64,000 nucleotides of DNA from Intestinimonas sp. (GTDB taxonomy: Bacteria > Bacillota > Clostridia > Oscillospirales > Oscillospiraceae), in NCBI GenBank assembly GCA_022653075.1, contig JALCSB010000010.1, forward strand, positions 44,932 to 108,931, given 5' to 3'. This document shows, piece by piece, positions 49,985 through 59,007 of this stretch. A program made the position numbers and the translations under genes. Numbering within the stretch: position 1 is the first letter of the stretch; the number at the start of each line of letters is the position of its first letter. The notes beneath the pieces are model-generated. The model ran no database searches, had not been told where the DNA came from, and worked only from the letters and a program-made list of their open reading frames with translations.

Positions 49985-51646
49985 TTAACCCAGCGGATAG
50001 GGGTTCACACCAGCCACAATGGCACCACCCAGGACGACAACTACGATGACGCAGAAGATCACACAGGGAACAATATTGATACGGATGATCTTGCCTTCGT
50101 TGCCGATGGTACCGGTGGTCGCGCAAGCGGCAACCACGTTGTTGATACAAACCATATTGCCGATCGCGCCGCCCTGGTTCTGCAGAGCCACGATAATGGC
50201 CTGAGGCAGTCCCAAAATAGTAGCGGTCTCAAACTGCAGTGCCGCGAACAGAGTATCAGACACCGTGTTGGAGCCGGACATAAAGGATCCGAGTACACCG
50301 ATCAATGGGCTGACTACGACGAAGGCGTTACCAGCCAAGTCGGCAATCCCCTTTGCCATGGTAACCAGCATAGAGTCGGTCATAAAGTTGGTCCCGGAGT
50401 AACGGAAAATGTTAACCATGGCCACGCCGAACAGGAGGGCAATGGCGGCACCGGAAACCTGCTTAAAGGAATCTCTCCATGCACCCGCGACTTCTTCACC
50501 CTTCATACTCTGAATGGCAACCGTAAGAAGAGCCACAATGATAAAGACGACACCGGGGTTCCAAAGAATCGCCCAGTTCCAGTTAAGGCCCAGGATTACG
50601 CCGCTTTTACCAGTACCAATGGTAAATGCCTTCATCGCATTGGCCCAAGCGATGCCAACGCGCTGAGAGACACGGGTAAGTACCAGTACCACGGCGATAA
50701 TAATGTAAGGAGACCATGCTTTAAGTAGAGGCATATCGCTGACTTTGGGTTCAGGCACTTCCGTAGTGGAAAGCCAGCTCTTATCCCAAGTACTTTCATC
50801 CTGGAAAGTCCAAACATCCTTGGGCATTAAAATTCCCTTCTGAGCGCAGAACAGCAAAATGAACAGGCAGATTACAGCGGCGATCAGAGAAGCCAGCTCG
50901 TTGCCGATAAAGTTATTGATCAAAAGGTTAAATACGGTGTAAACCGCAGCGGCCAGAATACAAAACGGCAATGCAGGTACTGCTTCCTTAAAGGACTTGT
51001 TCTTGCCAAAATACTTGACCAGGACGGCCACAGCAATAAAGATAATAAAGAAAGCGCCAACATCCATGCCGATGGCACTCCAGCGACCCATGGCCACTTT
51101 CCATGCGTCAGGGTCGCCGCCCAGGTTGGAAACCGCTTCCTTAACAGTTGTCAAAGTGGTATTGGTCGGCGTACCGACGGCGCCGTTGATAACAGGAACG
51201 GAGTTCAGAATCAGTGCAACAACAGCAGAGGCCAGCGGGGGAAAGCCCATGCTGATAAGCAACGGGGCGCACAGCGCGGCAGGCGTACCGAAGCCGGCGG
51301 CACCTTCGATAAACGCACCGAACGCGAAGCCGATGATGATGGTCTGAATGCGGGCATCAGGTGTGATGCCATTGAACATGCGGTTAATGGCGGACATACC
51401 GCCGGACCGTTTCAAGGTGTTCATAATCAAAATAGCACCGAAGATGATGACCAATATCGCGAAGGCATCCAGGAAACCGGTAATCGTGTAGCCAGTCACC
51501 TTGGTAATATCCATTTTCCATACAGCCAAGCCGATGATACAAGCAAGCAGCCACGCCAGAGGCAGCGCATACTTTGCGGGCCAGTTCAGTGCGATCATCA
51601 ATATGATGGTCACGAGAATGGGGATACACGCAATCAATGCATACAT
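49985..51646 (-). CDS. lctP: L-lactate permease family transporter
   Basis: 553 aa, about 13 helices. Signature segments: [50 protein letters not shown] and the C-terminal [25 protein letters not shown] stretch. Proton-coupled uptake of L- and D-lactate (and glycolate) is the known role. ATG 51646 behind GGGAGGAAAAG. Divergent from the lactate racemase gene, with operators in between. Confidence 0.92.
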   Translation of the reverse strand: MYALIACIPILVTIILMIALNWPAKYALPLAWLLACIIGLAVWKMDITKVTGYTITGFLDAFAILVIIFGAILIMNTLKRSGGMSAINRMFNGITPDARIQTIIIGFAFGAFIEGAAGFGTPAALCAPLLISMGFPPLASAVVALILNSVPVINGAVGTPTNTTLTTVKEAVSNLGGDPDAWKVAMGRWSAIGMDVGAFFIIFIAVAVLVKYFGKNKSFKEAVPALPFCILAAAVYTVFNLLINNFIGNELASLIAAVICLFILLFCAQKGILMPKDVWTFQDESTWDKSWLSTTEVPEPKVSDMPLLKAWSPYIIIAVVLVLTRVSQRVGIAWANAMKAFTIGTGKSGVILGLNWNWAILWNPGVVFIIVALLTVAIQSMKGEEVAGAWRDSFKQVSGAAIALLFGVAMVNIFRYSGTNFMTDSMLVTMAKGIADLAGNAFVVVSPLIGVLGSFMSGSNTVSDTLFAALQFETATILGLPQAIIVALQNQGGAIGNMVCINNVVAACATTGTIGNEGKIIRINIVPCVIFCVIVVVVLGGAIVAGVNPYPLG

Positions 51647-51733
51647 TTCTTTTCCTCCCATTGCTTCATAGTTTTGTTCTGCTCGAAGTCTCTCACTCTT
51701 GCCGTTGCTCACTACTGCGCAACTACAGTACAA

Positions 51734-51746
51734 TTGGTCCTACCAA
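51734..51746. promoter_or_regulatory. Lactate-regulator operator 1
   Basis: Perfect inverted repeat TTGGT-CCT-ACCAA in the lctP leader. The same half-sites recur at operators 2 and 3. Typical of LldR/PdhR-type GntR regulators. Confidence 0.7.
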
Positions 51747-51810
51747 CACTCTTTTCACCGCCCCCTCACAACTTTGCGCGCGTTCTTAAAGTACGCAAAC
51801 CGTACCGAAC

Positions 51811-51825
51811 ATTGGTTCTACCAAT
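51811..51825. promoter_or_regulatory. Lactate-regulator operator 2
   Basis: Perfect inverted repeat ATTGGT-TCT-ACCAAT just downstream of the lctP transcription start. Centre 78 bases from operator 1, so looping between them is possible. Confidence 0.75.
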
Positions 51826-51835
51826 TGATATCATC

Positions 51836-51864
51836 ATTATAGTCCTCTTGGTGCAACTTGTCTA
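51836..51864 (-). promoter_or_regulatory. Sigma-A promoter of lctP
   Basis: Minus strand -35 TAGACA (51864-51859), 17-base spacer, -10 TATAAT (51841-51836). Confidence 0.75.
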
Positions 51865-51954
51865 GTATGCTTTTCATATTTTCTTTCACTTTCTTTTTTT
51901 TGCACAAAGTAAGCCGCCGAAATTGTGCATAACAGATATTTTGGCATAACCCCC

Positions 51955-51982
51955 TTGCATCTTTTTCATCGTGTGGTAGACT
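51955..51982 (+). promoter_or_regulatory. Probable promoter of larA
   Basis: -35 TTGCAT (51955-51960), 16-base spacer, -10 TAGACT (51977-51982), about 55 bases from larA. Confidence 0.5.
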
Positions 51983-51991
51983 AAAGCTATA

Positions 51992-52004
51992 GCGGTAGGA
52001 CCAA
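51992..52004. promoter_or_regulatory. Lactate-regulator operator 3
   Basis: GCGGT-AGG-ACCAA, 11 of 13 positions identical to the perfect repeat, at the expected larA transcription start. Confidence 0.55.
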
Positions 52005-52037
52005 TTATCCATCTGCTTAAAAGGAGGAGAAACGACA

Positions 52038-53312
52038 ATGCAAATTCGGATACCTTACGGTACAGACGGGCTGGTTCTTGATCACGAAATGCCCAGCGTC
52101 GAGATTCTGGAATCCTCAATTGGTAATTTGAAAGCAACCGGCAGCGAGGACGACATCGTGAAGAGCGCGATGGCGGCACCGATTGATTCTCCCCGGTTAT
52201 GTGAGCTGGCCAAGGGTAAGAAGACGGCTACTATTATTATTAGTGACCATACCCGCCCAGTGCCCAGCAAGCACATTATCCCTTTTATGCTTGCCGAATT
52301 GCGGGAAGGCAATCCCAACATTGATATCACGCTTCTGGTTGCCACGGGTTTTCATCGTCTTACCACAAAGGATGAACTTGTAAGCAAACTGGGTGAGAAA
52401 ATTGTGGCCGAAGAGAAAATTGTTATCCACGATTCCCGCGATCCCAAGACCAATGTCGATGTCGGTGTGTTGCCCTCCGGCGCACGCTGCGTAATTGACA
52501 AGGTCGCTGTGGACGCTGATCTGCTGGTGTCCGAAGGTTTTATTGAACCTCACTTTTTCGCCGGTTTCTCCGGAGGACGCAAGAGTGTACTACCTGGTAT
52601 CTGCAGTGAAGTGACCGTACTTGGCAACCACTGCTCCAAGTTTATCGCTTCTCCGTATGCCCGTACTGGTGTATTGGAGGGCAACCCGCTTCACCTCGAT
52701 ATGCTGGAAGCCGCTCGTCTAGCCAAACTCCAATTTATTGTAAATGTCGTAATCGACGAGCAGAAACATGTTGCCGCCGCCTATGCAGGAAATTATAAGA
52801 AAGCTCATGAAGCCGGTTGCGCTTTTCTAAAGGGTTACTGTAAGGTCAAGCCCAAACAGCGCGGTGATATTGTGATCTCCTCCAATGGAGGTGCTCCCCT
52901 AGATCAGAATATGTATCAGTGTGTCAAGGGTATGACTGCTGGTGAAGCTGCTGCCAAAGAAGACGGTATCATTATTATGTGTGCCCGCTGCAATGATGGT
53001 ACTGGCGGCGATGGTTTCTATCACGCTTTGAAAGATTGCTCCTCTCCCGCCGCCCTGCAGGAAGAGATTTTGAAGGTCCCTATGGACCAGACCAAGCCTG
53101 ACCAGTGGGAATACCAGATTCTTTGCCGTATGCTTGCCAAGCATCGCGTCATTTATGTCACCGATCCCTCTATGAAAACCACGGTGGAAGAGATGAAGAT
53201 GGAATATTGCCCTGATGTAAACGAGGCTCTGGACCGTGCCTATGCCGCCAAGGGTAAGGATGCTCACGTTGTCGCGATTCCCAACGGCATTTCCGTAATT
53301 GTAGAGGAATGA
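52038..53312 (+). CDS. larA: Lactate racemase LarA (nickel-pincer enzyme)
   Basis: 424 aa DUF2088/LarA protein. Residues needed for the nickel pincer cofactor are visible: His in SDHTRPVP and ATGFHR, Lys and His in EPHFFAGFSGGRKSVLPG, and His in VLGNHCSKF. LarA interconverts L- and D-lactate by hydride transfer. larB, larC and larE are not in the window, so cofactor maturation must be encoded elsewhere. Some LarA homologues racemise other 2-hydroxyacids; lactate is supported here by the permease and dehydrogenase. ATG behind AGGAGG. Confidence 0.92.
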   Translation: MQIRIPYGTDGLVLDHEMPSVEILESSIGNLKATGSEDDIVKSAMAAPIDSPRLCELAKGKKTATIIISDHTRPVPSKHIIPFMLAELREGNPNIDITLLVATGFHRLTTKDELVSKLGEKIVAEEKIVIHDSRDPKTNVDVGVLPSGARCVIDKVAVDADLLVSEGFIEPHFFAGFSGGRKSVLPGICSEVTVLGNHCSKFIASPYARTGVLEGNPLHLDMLEAARLAKLQFIVNVVIDEQKHVAAAYAGNYKKAHEAGCAFLKGYCKVKPKQRGDIVISSNGGAPLDQNMYQCVKGMTAGEAAAKEDGIIIMCARCNDGTGGDGFYHALKDCSSPAALQEEILKVPMDQTKPDQWEYQILCRMLAKHRVIYVTDPSMKTTVEEMKMEYCPDVNEALDRAYAAKGKDAHVVAIPNGISVIVEE

Positions 53313-53392
53313 TACTTGTATGATACATAGCGAAAGCTATGCATTATAAATTTTCTGCAAATCCACGAGAATAGTAAGGAGGAGCAATAAAG

Positions 53393-54814
53393 ATGGCTCA
53401 GTATAACAGCGTTACCCCCGAACTTATTGAAAAGTTCAAGGCAATTGCCGGTTCCCGTGTTGCTACTGGTGAGGACATTAACCCTGACTTTGCCCGCGAT
53501 GAAATGCCTATTTATGGTACCCGGCTCCCTGATGTATCCATTGATGTCATGTCCACGGAGGAAGTCTCTGCGATCATGAAGATCTGCAACGAAAATAAGA
53601 TTCCTGTTACCGTCCGTGGTGCCGGTACCGGTCTGGTCGGCGCCTGTGTGCCTATCGCCGGCGGCGTGTTGCTCAACACCGCAAAGATGAAGAAGATCCT
53701 GTCCTACGATCTGGAAAACTTCGTCGTTACAGTTCAGCCCGGCGTACTGCTTAACGAGTTGGCCGAGGATTCCCTGAAAAAAGGTTATATGTATCCCCCG
53801 GATCCCGGTGAGAAGTTCGCCTGTCTGGGTGGTAACGTCTCCACCAATGCCGGCGGCATGCGTGCCGTCAAATATGGTGCTACCCGTGACTATGTCCGCG
53901 CTATGACTGTTGTTCTGCCCACCGGCGAGATCGTAAAGTTCGGCGCTACCGTTTCCAAGACCAGTTCCGGCTACAGCCTGCTGAACCTGATGATCGGTTC
54001 CGAAGGCACGCTGGGTGTCATCACCGAATTGACCCTGAAGCTGATTCCTGCGCCCGTGGCCACGGTATCCCTGGTCATTCCCTTCGCCGATCTGGACACC
54101 TGCATCGCCACTGTGCCCAAGATCCTGCAGAATCACCTGAAGCCGCAGGCTCTGGAGTTCATGGAGAGAAAGATTGTCATCTCCTCCGAGGAATTCCTTG
54201 GTAAGGCTGTGTTCCCGCGTTCCTTTAATGGTGAGGACGTTGGAGCTTACATTCTGTGCACTTTCGACAGCGACAACCGTGATGAGCTGGATCCCATCAT
54301 TGAGAAGGCTGCCGACATTGTTCTGGAAGCCGGCGCTATGGATGTTCTGGTCGCTGACACGCCCGATAAGATCCGCGATGCGTGGGCAGCCCGTTCTTCC
54401 TTCCTTGAAGGCATTGAGGAACAGACCAAACTGCTGGACGAGTGCGACGTGGTTGTCCCTGTCACAGAGATCGCCAATTTCCTGCACTATGTCAACACAT
54501 TGGAGGCTGAGTCCGGCTTCAAGGTACAGAGCTTCGGCCACGCGGGCGATGGCAACCTGCACATCTACACCTGCAGCAACGACATGGAGCTGGATGTGTT
54601 CAAGGCTCATGTTGCCACCTTCATGGAAAAGGTCTATGCGAAGGCTACCGAGCTGGGCGGCCAGATTTCTGGCGAGCACGGCATCGGCATGGGCAAGATC
54701 GACTATCTGTCCAAGAGCCTCGGTCCTGTCAATATGCGCCTGATGGAAGGCGTTAAGAACGTCTTCGATCCCAATATGATTCTGAATCCTGGAAAAGTCT
54801 GCTACAAAATGTAA
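53393..54814 (+). CDS. FAD-linked lactate/glycolate dehydrogenase, GlcD type
   Basis: 473 aa VAO/PCMH-fold flavoprotein. FAD-binding segment TVRGAGTGLVGACVPIAGG, GGNVSTNAGGMRAVKYG, and the C-terminal substrate region FGHAGDGNLHIYTC with SGEHGIGMGK are canonical. Similar proteins (LctD) form an electron-confurcating complex with EtfAB in Acetobacterium, oxidising lactate with NAD and reduced ferredoxin. etfAB are not in the window, so this partnership is inference. Follows larA by 80 bases and shares its promoter. Ends at a strong terminator. Confidence 0.92.
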   Translation: MAQYNSVTPELIEKFKAIAGSRVATGEDINPDFARDEMPIYGTRLPDVSIDVMSTEEVSAIMKICNENKIPVTVRGAGTGLVGACVPIAGGVLLNTAKMKKILSYDLENFVVTVQPGVLLNELAEDSLKKGYMYPPDPGEKFACLGGNVSTNAGGMRAVKYGATRDYVRAMTVVLPTGEIVKFGATVSKTSSGYSLLNLMIGSEGTLGVITELTLKLIPAPVATVSLVIPFADLDTCIATVPKILQNHLKPQALEFMERKIVISSEEFLGKAVFPRSFNGEDVGAYILCTFDSDNRDELDPIIEKAADIVLEAGAMDVLVADTPDKIRDAWAARSSFLEGIEEQTKLLDECDVVVPVTEIANFLHYVNTLEAESGFKVQSFGHAGDGNLHIYTCSNDMELDVFKAHVATFMEKVYAKATELGGQISGEHGIGMGKIDYLSKSLGPVNMRLMEGVKNVFDPNMILNPGKVCYKM

Positions 54815-54834
54815 CGCAATTTTTGTTGCGAGCA

Positions 54835-54871
54835 AAAGGGAGTGGGGTCTATAGAAGACCCCACTCCCTTT
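54835..54871 (+). terminator. Terminator after the lactate operon
   Basis: 16-base perfect stem (54835-54850 with 54856-54871), 5-base loop, T-rich downstream. Confidence 0.85.
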
Positions 54872-54883
54872 CTATTTACATTA

Positions 54884-55552
54884 TTATGAATGAGTCCACT
54901 GATCCCACAACTCAATGGCCTTAAACTTGATGATGTAGCCCTCACTCTCGCCGGTCATAAGCCCCACATCCTGTTCATTTAAGCCGTCGGCATAGGCGGT
55001 TTCCTGTACTGTTTCACTCACGGAGCCCAAACACAACGGTGGGAACACCACACACCACCAATTCTGTCCTTTGCCCTCCCCGATCACAATCCGAAGGGCG
55101 GTATACTTTCCCGCAGGGAGTGAAAAATCCGTGTAGTTTTTGGTTGGAAACCAGACGTTGTCCTCCAGCGAAGCGGAAACCGGATAAGAATAGCCCTGTT
55201 CCTGCACCACCTGGGACCCCATTTCCGCCATGGCCGGTAAATCAGCACTAATCTGCTGGGCAGCCTCCTCCACTGTGGAACCAGAAGAAATCAGGTGCTT
55301 CGATTCCTCCAAAATACGGTCCCGCACCTTTAATTTAAGCGCCTGGTCCTCGCTGGAATCAGAATTTGCTATAACATGCAGGCGGATCACTTTGTCTGCC
55401 AATGCGGACTGCTGGCCTTCCAGCCACGTGCCGCAAAGCAGGGTAAACGCAACCCCCAGCATGAGCGCCAATTCCCACCGGCGTAATGTTTTTTTGTGGT
55501 CAGATGTACGTAGAAGCAAAAAAATCACCGTCCATATTATTGTTATCAGCAT
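54884..55552 (-). CDS. spoIIR: Stage II sporulation signalling protein SpoIIR
   Basis: 222 aa. The signature VIRLHVIANSDSSEDQALKLKVRD is diagnostic; NWWCVVFPPLC follows near the C-terminus. SpoIIR is secreted from the forespore and triggers SpoIIGA-dependent pro-SigE processing in the mother cell. The start is uncertain: ATG 55552 gives two N-terminal hydrophobic segments, and an internal ATG near residue 31 would give a single signal helix. Neither has a good ribosome-binding site. Convergent with the lactate operon. Confidence 0.9.
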   Translation of the reverse strand: MLITIIWTVIFLLLRTSDHKKTLRRWELALMLGVAFTLLCGTWLEGQQSALADKVIRLHVIANSDSSEDQALKLKVRDRILEESKHLISSGSTVEEAAQQISADLPAMAEMGSQVVQEQGYSYPVSASLEDNVWFPTKNYTDFSLPAGKYTALRIVIGEGKGQNWWCVVFPPLCLGSVSETVQETAYADGLNEQDVGLMTGESEGYIIKFKAIELWDQWTHS

Positions 55553-55573
55553 TATGGACCGTGATTTTCTATT

Positions 55574-56434
55574 TTATACGGTTTTGGTAAGAAAAACATA
55601 CCGATAGAGACTTTTTAAATTTTGATAGGCCATACGGGCTGTTCTCTTTTCCGAGTACAGGCCAAACACAGTAGGTCCCGTTCCACTCATGCTGGCACCC
55701 AACGCGCCATGCTGCAGGAGCAGATTTTTGATCTCCTGGACATCTTTTCTCTGCCGGACGGGCAACACCGGCTCAAATACATTATACATTCTTCGCGCCA
55801 CGTCCTCCAGATTTTTGGACTCCAGCGCAGCCAGCACGCCCACAGTATCCGGACGATGGCGGATCTTTATCCCGTCCATTCTGGAAAACAGTTCCGGCGT
55901 GGAAATAGAAAAGCCCGGCTTGCACAGAACAACCCAGCACGCCGGTAAAGCCGGCAGATGGGTCAGCCGCTCCCCTTTGCCCTCTGCCAGCACGGTGCCT
56001 CCCAAAACGCAGTAGGGTACATCAGAACCCACCTGTTCTCCCAGGTGAGCCAGTTCCAATGGAGTAAGGCCGGCACCTGTCATTTCGTTGAGTGCGCACA
56101 GCACAGCGGCAGCATCTGCGCTGCCCCCGCCCATACCTGCACAGACAGGGATAGCCTTTTGAATCTCAACGGAGAAGCCACCCAGATCCCGTCCGGTTGC
56201 TTTTTCAAATTGAAGAGCAGCGACGGCGGCCAAATTTTTTGCGTTATTCGGCAAGAACCCCAGGTCACTGGAAACCTGAAGTTCCCGTCCGGTTTGGATG
56301 GCAATGGTGAGCCTGTCGGCCAGTTCGACGGTCTGCATCACCATACGTAAATCATGGTATCCGTCGGCCCTCCGGCCCAGTACATCCAGTGTAAGGTTCA
56401 ATTTTCCATTTGCTTTTACGGTTCGTCCGGCCAT
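55574..56434 (-). CDS. ispE: 4-diphosphocytidyl-2-C-methyl-D-erythritol kinase
   Basis: 286 aa GHMP kinase of the MEP isoprenoid pathway. N-terminal GKLNLTLDVLGRRADGYHDL, ATP loop PVCAGMGGGSADAAA and C-terminal GALGASMSGTGPTVFG. Upstream of spoIIR by about 20 bases, so the two may share a transcript. Confidence 0.95.
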   Translation of the reverse strand: MAGRTVKANGKLNLTLDVLGRRADGYHDLRMVMQTVELADRLTIAIQTGRELQVSSDLGFLPNNAKNLAAVAALQFEKATGRDLGGFSVEIQKAIPVCAGMGGGSADAAAVLCALNEMTGAGLTPLELAHLGEQVGSDVPYCVLGGTVLAEGKGERLTHLPALPACWVVLCKPGFSISTPELFSRMDGIKIRHRPDTVGVLAALESKNLEDVARRMYNVFEPVLPVRQRKDVQEIKNLLLQHGALGASMSGTGPTVFGLYSEKRTARMAYQNLKSLYRYVFLTKTV

Positions 56435-56449
56435 GACCTACCTCCCGAT

Positions 56450-57736
56450 TCAGCGAATTTTCCGGCCTTCCAGATAAAAGCGTTTATCTTGTGCCTCACC
56501 CATAGAAAATGTCTTGCGTGGCAGCGCACCATCATGGATCACGGTGGGGAACAGTTCCTCTTTGCACATGGCAGGCAGTAAAAAGCCCACGTTGCCCGGT
56601 CTGGCGGCCAACTGCCGGACTACGTCCGCGCCATGGATGTAATCAATCCGTCCGCTGTGCCCTTTGAGATAGTCATCCAGAAAGCTCTGGAGGGTCCCCA
56701 CCGGCAAATGCGCGGTGGGATTCGGGATCGTGATGTCCCCTGTTCCGTCTGCGTGGATATAACGGAGCACATGTCCCTTCCCCGGACCATAGTGTGCCCC
56801 CGGGAAAGCCGTTAAAAGCGCGTTCAGCAACGCTGCCGGCTCCGCACCAAACACAATCCGGTGGATGGGTTCAAATTCTAGAGAATCATCGTGGAGATTC
56901 ACCAGTTCCGCCAGCGCATACCGCGCGGGAAGCGTGTCCCACTCCTCCGGCGGCGTCAGGCGCTTCTGCCATTCATAGCATTCCTTGGCCGTGGCCAGGG
57001 AGTGGTTTCCGTCCCCGACAGCAAACAGCATAAGCGGTTCGTTCCATATTCCGTAGCGGGCGTGGAACACCTCAGAATCCGCCAGTACGCGCAACGCGGC
57101 GGCCACATCCGCCTGCTGACCTTCGCTTAGCCGCCAGCCGGAGAGATGCCCGCCGTGCTCCATCAGTTCAAAATCATACAGCGGCTCCATGGATTCCTTT
57201 TCCTCCGACAGCGGCTCGATCACCGTGCGGTCGGGATCATCGGTCAGCAGCATGGCATGGGGCAACTCCATGGGCGCATTTTTTCGTACGGCAACCCGAG
57301 GCGGAATCCGGCTCATGACGGTACCCTCCGTAGCACGGATGAGGGGATGGGTGCCAGCCTCATATTCATACTGCTCCAGATCCACCATACCTACCAGCCC
57401 GCGGCGTATCTGTCCACTTTCCAGACGCCGCTCCACATAGATAAGGCTGTCTTCCAGCATGCGGAAACGCCCCTCCCGCAGATAATGGCTCATGGTATTA
57501 TTGATCTCCATGATATCCGTCTCCACATTAGGTCCTTCCAGACAGCCTTCCGGCAACACAAGCCGAAGGGAGGACGGTGCGCCACCCACTGTTTTTTCCA
57601 CCCGCTGCCAGTATTCTGGCTGGGAGGTATACTGGTCACAGGCCACAACGGCCCATTTGGTCAGATCACAGTTCTGTGGAAGCAGAATATCGGCCGGATA
57701 GAAACCCAGTCCTTCAAACCAATCTTTCACGGTCAC
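56450..57736 (-). CDS. DUF1015 family protein
   Basis: 428 aa. The family motif AVGDGNHSLATAK (equivalent to DGHHR) and the N-terminal PADILLPQNCDLTKWAVVACDQYTSQPEYW identify DUF1015/COG4198. No reaction is established. In other Clostridia and Thermotoga relatives occur beside serC/serA, so a role in 3-phosphoglycerate/serine metabolism has been suspected. Here it is next to an ApgM-like enzyme, separated by only three bases, and 15 bases upstream of ispE. Confidence 0.88.
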   Translation of the reverse strand: MTVKDWFEGLGFYPADILLPQNCDLTKWAVVACDQYTSQPEYWQRVEKTVGGAPSSLRLVLPEGCLEGPNVETDIMEINNTMSHYLREGRFRMLEDSLIYVERRLESGQIRRGLVGMVDLEQYEYEAGTHPLIRATEGTVMSRIPPRVAVRKNAPMELPHAMLLTDDPDRTVIEPLSEEKESMEPLYDFELMEHGGHLSGWRLSEGQQADVAAALRVLADSEVFHARYGIWNEPLMLFAVGDGNHSLATAKECYEWQKRLTPPEEWDTLPARYALAELVNLHDDSLEFEPIHRIVFGAEPAALLNALLTAFPGAHYGPGKGHVLRYIHADGTGDITIPNPTAHLPVGTLQSFLDDYLKGHSGRIDYIHGADVVRQLAARPGNVGFLLPAMCKEELFPTVIHDGALPRKTFSMGEAQDKRFYLEGRKIR

Positions 57737-57739
57737 ACC

Positions 57740-58990
57740 TCAGATCCCGTCCACTGCTTCCTCAAACAGCAGCTTCATGTCCACGGCGGCACCATCGGCA
57801 TAAAACGGGCCTTTTTTGCCGCTGGCCTCCGTATATGGAAGTCCCCGGCCTGTGTCTACCCGGCTGTCGTACAGCAAAAACGGCACCGGGTCGCCATCAT
57901 GTCCACGGGTGGCGGTCAGGGTCTTGTGATCGGACAGCAGAAGCAGACGGTAATCAAAACCAGCCTCCGCCAGCGCATCTGTTAGTGGGGCCACTACCCG
58001 GGAATCCAGCCACTCGATGGCCTGCACCTTACCCTTCAGATCCCCATTGTGCGTACACTCATCGGGCGCCTCAATGTGAATGGCTGCAAAGGCGCGGCCG
58101 GCCTTCAGCGCGCAGATCGCCGCATCCACCTTTCCCTCGTAATTTGTCTCCAGCTCCCCGGTAGCACCTTCTACCTCGGTGACCTCCAGTCCCGACAGAC
58201 GGGCGATTCCGTGACAGAGCGGAACGGCGGAGATGACGGTACCGCGTTTTCCAAACTTGTCCTCAAAGGACGAGAGCGCCACCGCGGAGCCCTCCGCCCA
58301 GAACCACACCCCGTTGGCGGGCAGCTTTCCCTCCGCCCGGCGCGCTTCGTTGATGGGATGGTGGTTAAGCACCGTATAGGCCCGCTCCATGAGGTCCCGC
58401 AAAACTTCCGCGTTGGCGTTCCCGGAAGGCAGAAGCGGCCCGATGACCTCGCCCAAATGATCATGGGGTGGAATTAAAACGATCTGCCGGATATCGGCGG
58501 CGGACTGTACCGCAATATGCCGGAAGGAGGCCGCAGGGTAAACCCGCAGGCCCGCTTTTTCCGCCGCTGCATGAAAGGCGGGGTCCTTAAAAAGATCCTC
58601 CACCAGTTTGATGGACTCCATACCGTCAATGGAACCGCCGGAATGGGAGAGAATTTTCTTCTCGGCAAAGGGGGCGTCCCCGTCCTCCAGGGTCACCATA
58701 TTGCAGCGGTAGGACACGTCGCCCGGTGCCAGCTGGATACCGGAGGCGGCGGCCTCCAGTGGGGAGCGGCCGGTATAGCAGTCCCGGGGGTCATTGCCAA
58801 AAATAGAGAGGATGGCGGTGTCACTTCCTGGCGGCAGACCCTTTGGGCAGTTCACCACGGAACCCACCGTACCCTTCGCCGCCAGCGCGTCGATGTATGG
58901 AACCCGGGCATACTCCAGCGGGGTCCTGCCGCCCAGTTCCGGTACCGGGTTGTCCGCCATACCGTCGCCGATCACCAATATATATTTCAT
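57740..58990 (-). CDS. ApgM-type cofactor-independent phosphoglycerate mutase or homoserine kinase-like enzyme
   Basis: 416 aa alkaline-phosphatase superfamily enzyme. Metal-site motifs: GDGMADNPVPELGGRTPLEYA, LPPGSDTAILSIFGNDP (nucleophile Ser in GSDTA), HIEAPDECTHNGD and DHKT. This is the archaeal-type iPGM (COG3635). One clade of the same family (TIGR02535) is annotated as proposed homoserine kinase. Sequence alone cannot separate the two activities. Cotranscribed with an aminotransferase, an Lrp regulator and a DUF1015 protein, which favours an amino-acid role. Confidence 0.88.
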   Translation of the reverse strand: MKYILVIGDGMADNPVPELGGRTPLEYARVPYIDALAAKGTVGSVVNCPKGLPPGSDTAILSIFGNDPRDCYTGRSPLEAAASGIQLAPGDVSYRCNMVTLEDGDAPFAEKKILSHSGGSIDGMESIKLVEDLFKDPAFHAAAEKAGLRVYPAASFRHIAVQSAADIRQIVLIPPHDHLGEVIGPLLPSGNANAEVLRDLMERAYTVLNHHPINEARRAEGKLPANGVWFWAEGSAVALSSFEDKFGKRGTVISAVPLCHGIARLSGLEVTEVEGATGELETNYEGKVDAAICALKAGRAFAAIHIEAPDECTHNGDLKGKVQAIEWLDSRVVAPLTDALAEAGFDYRLLLLSDHKTLTATRGHDGDPVPFLLYDSRVDTGRGLPYTEASGKKGPFYADGAAVDMKLLFEEAVDGI

Positions 58991-59007
58991 ATATCTCGCC
59001 CGCTCCT

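Noticed and set aside
53264..54835. 523-codon minus-strand frame opposite the GlcD-type gene
   Set aside because: Low-complexity, no domain, and the plus strand encodes an intact flavoprotein.
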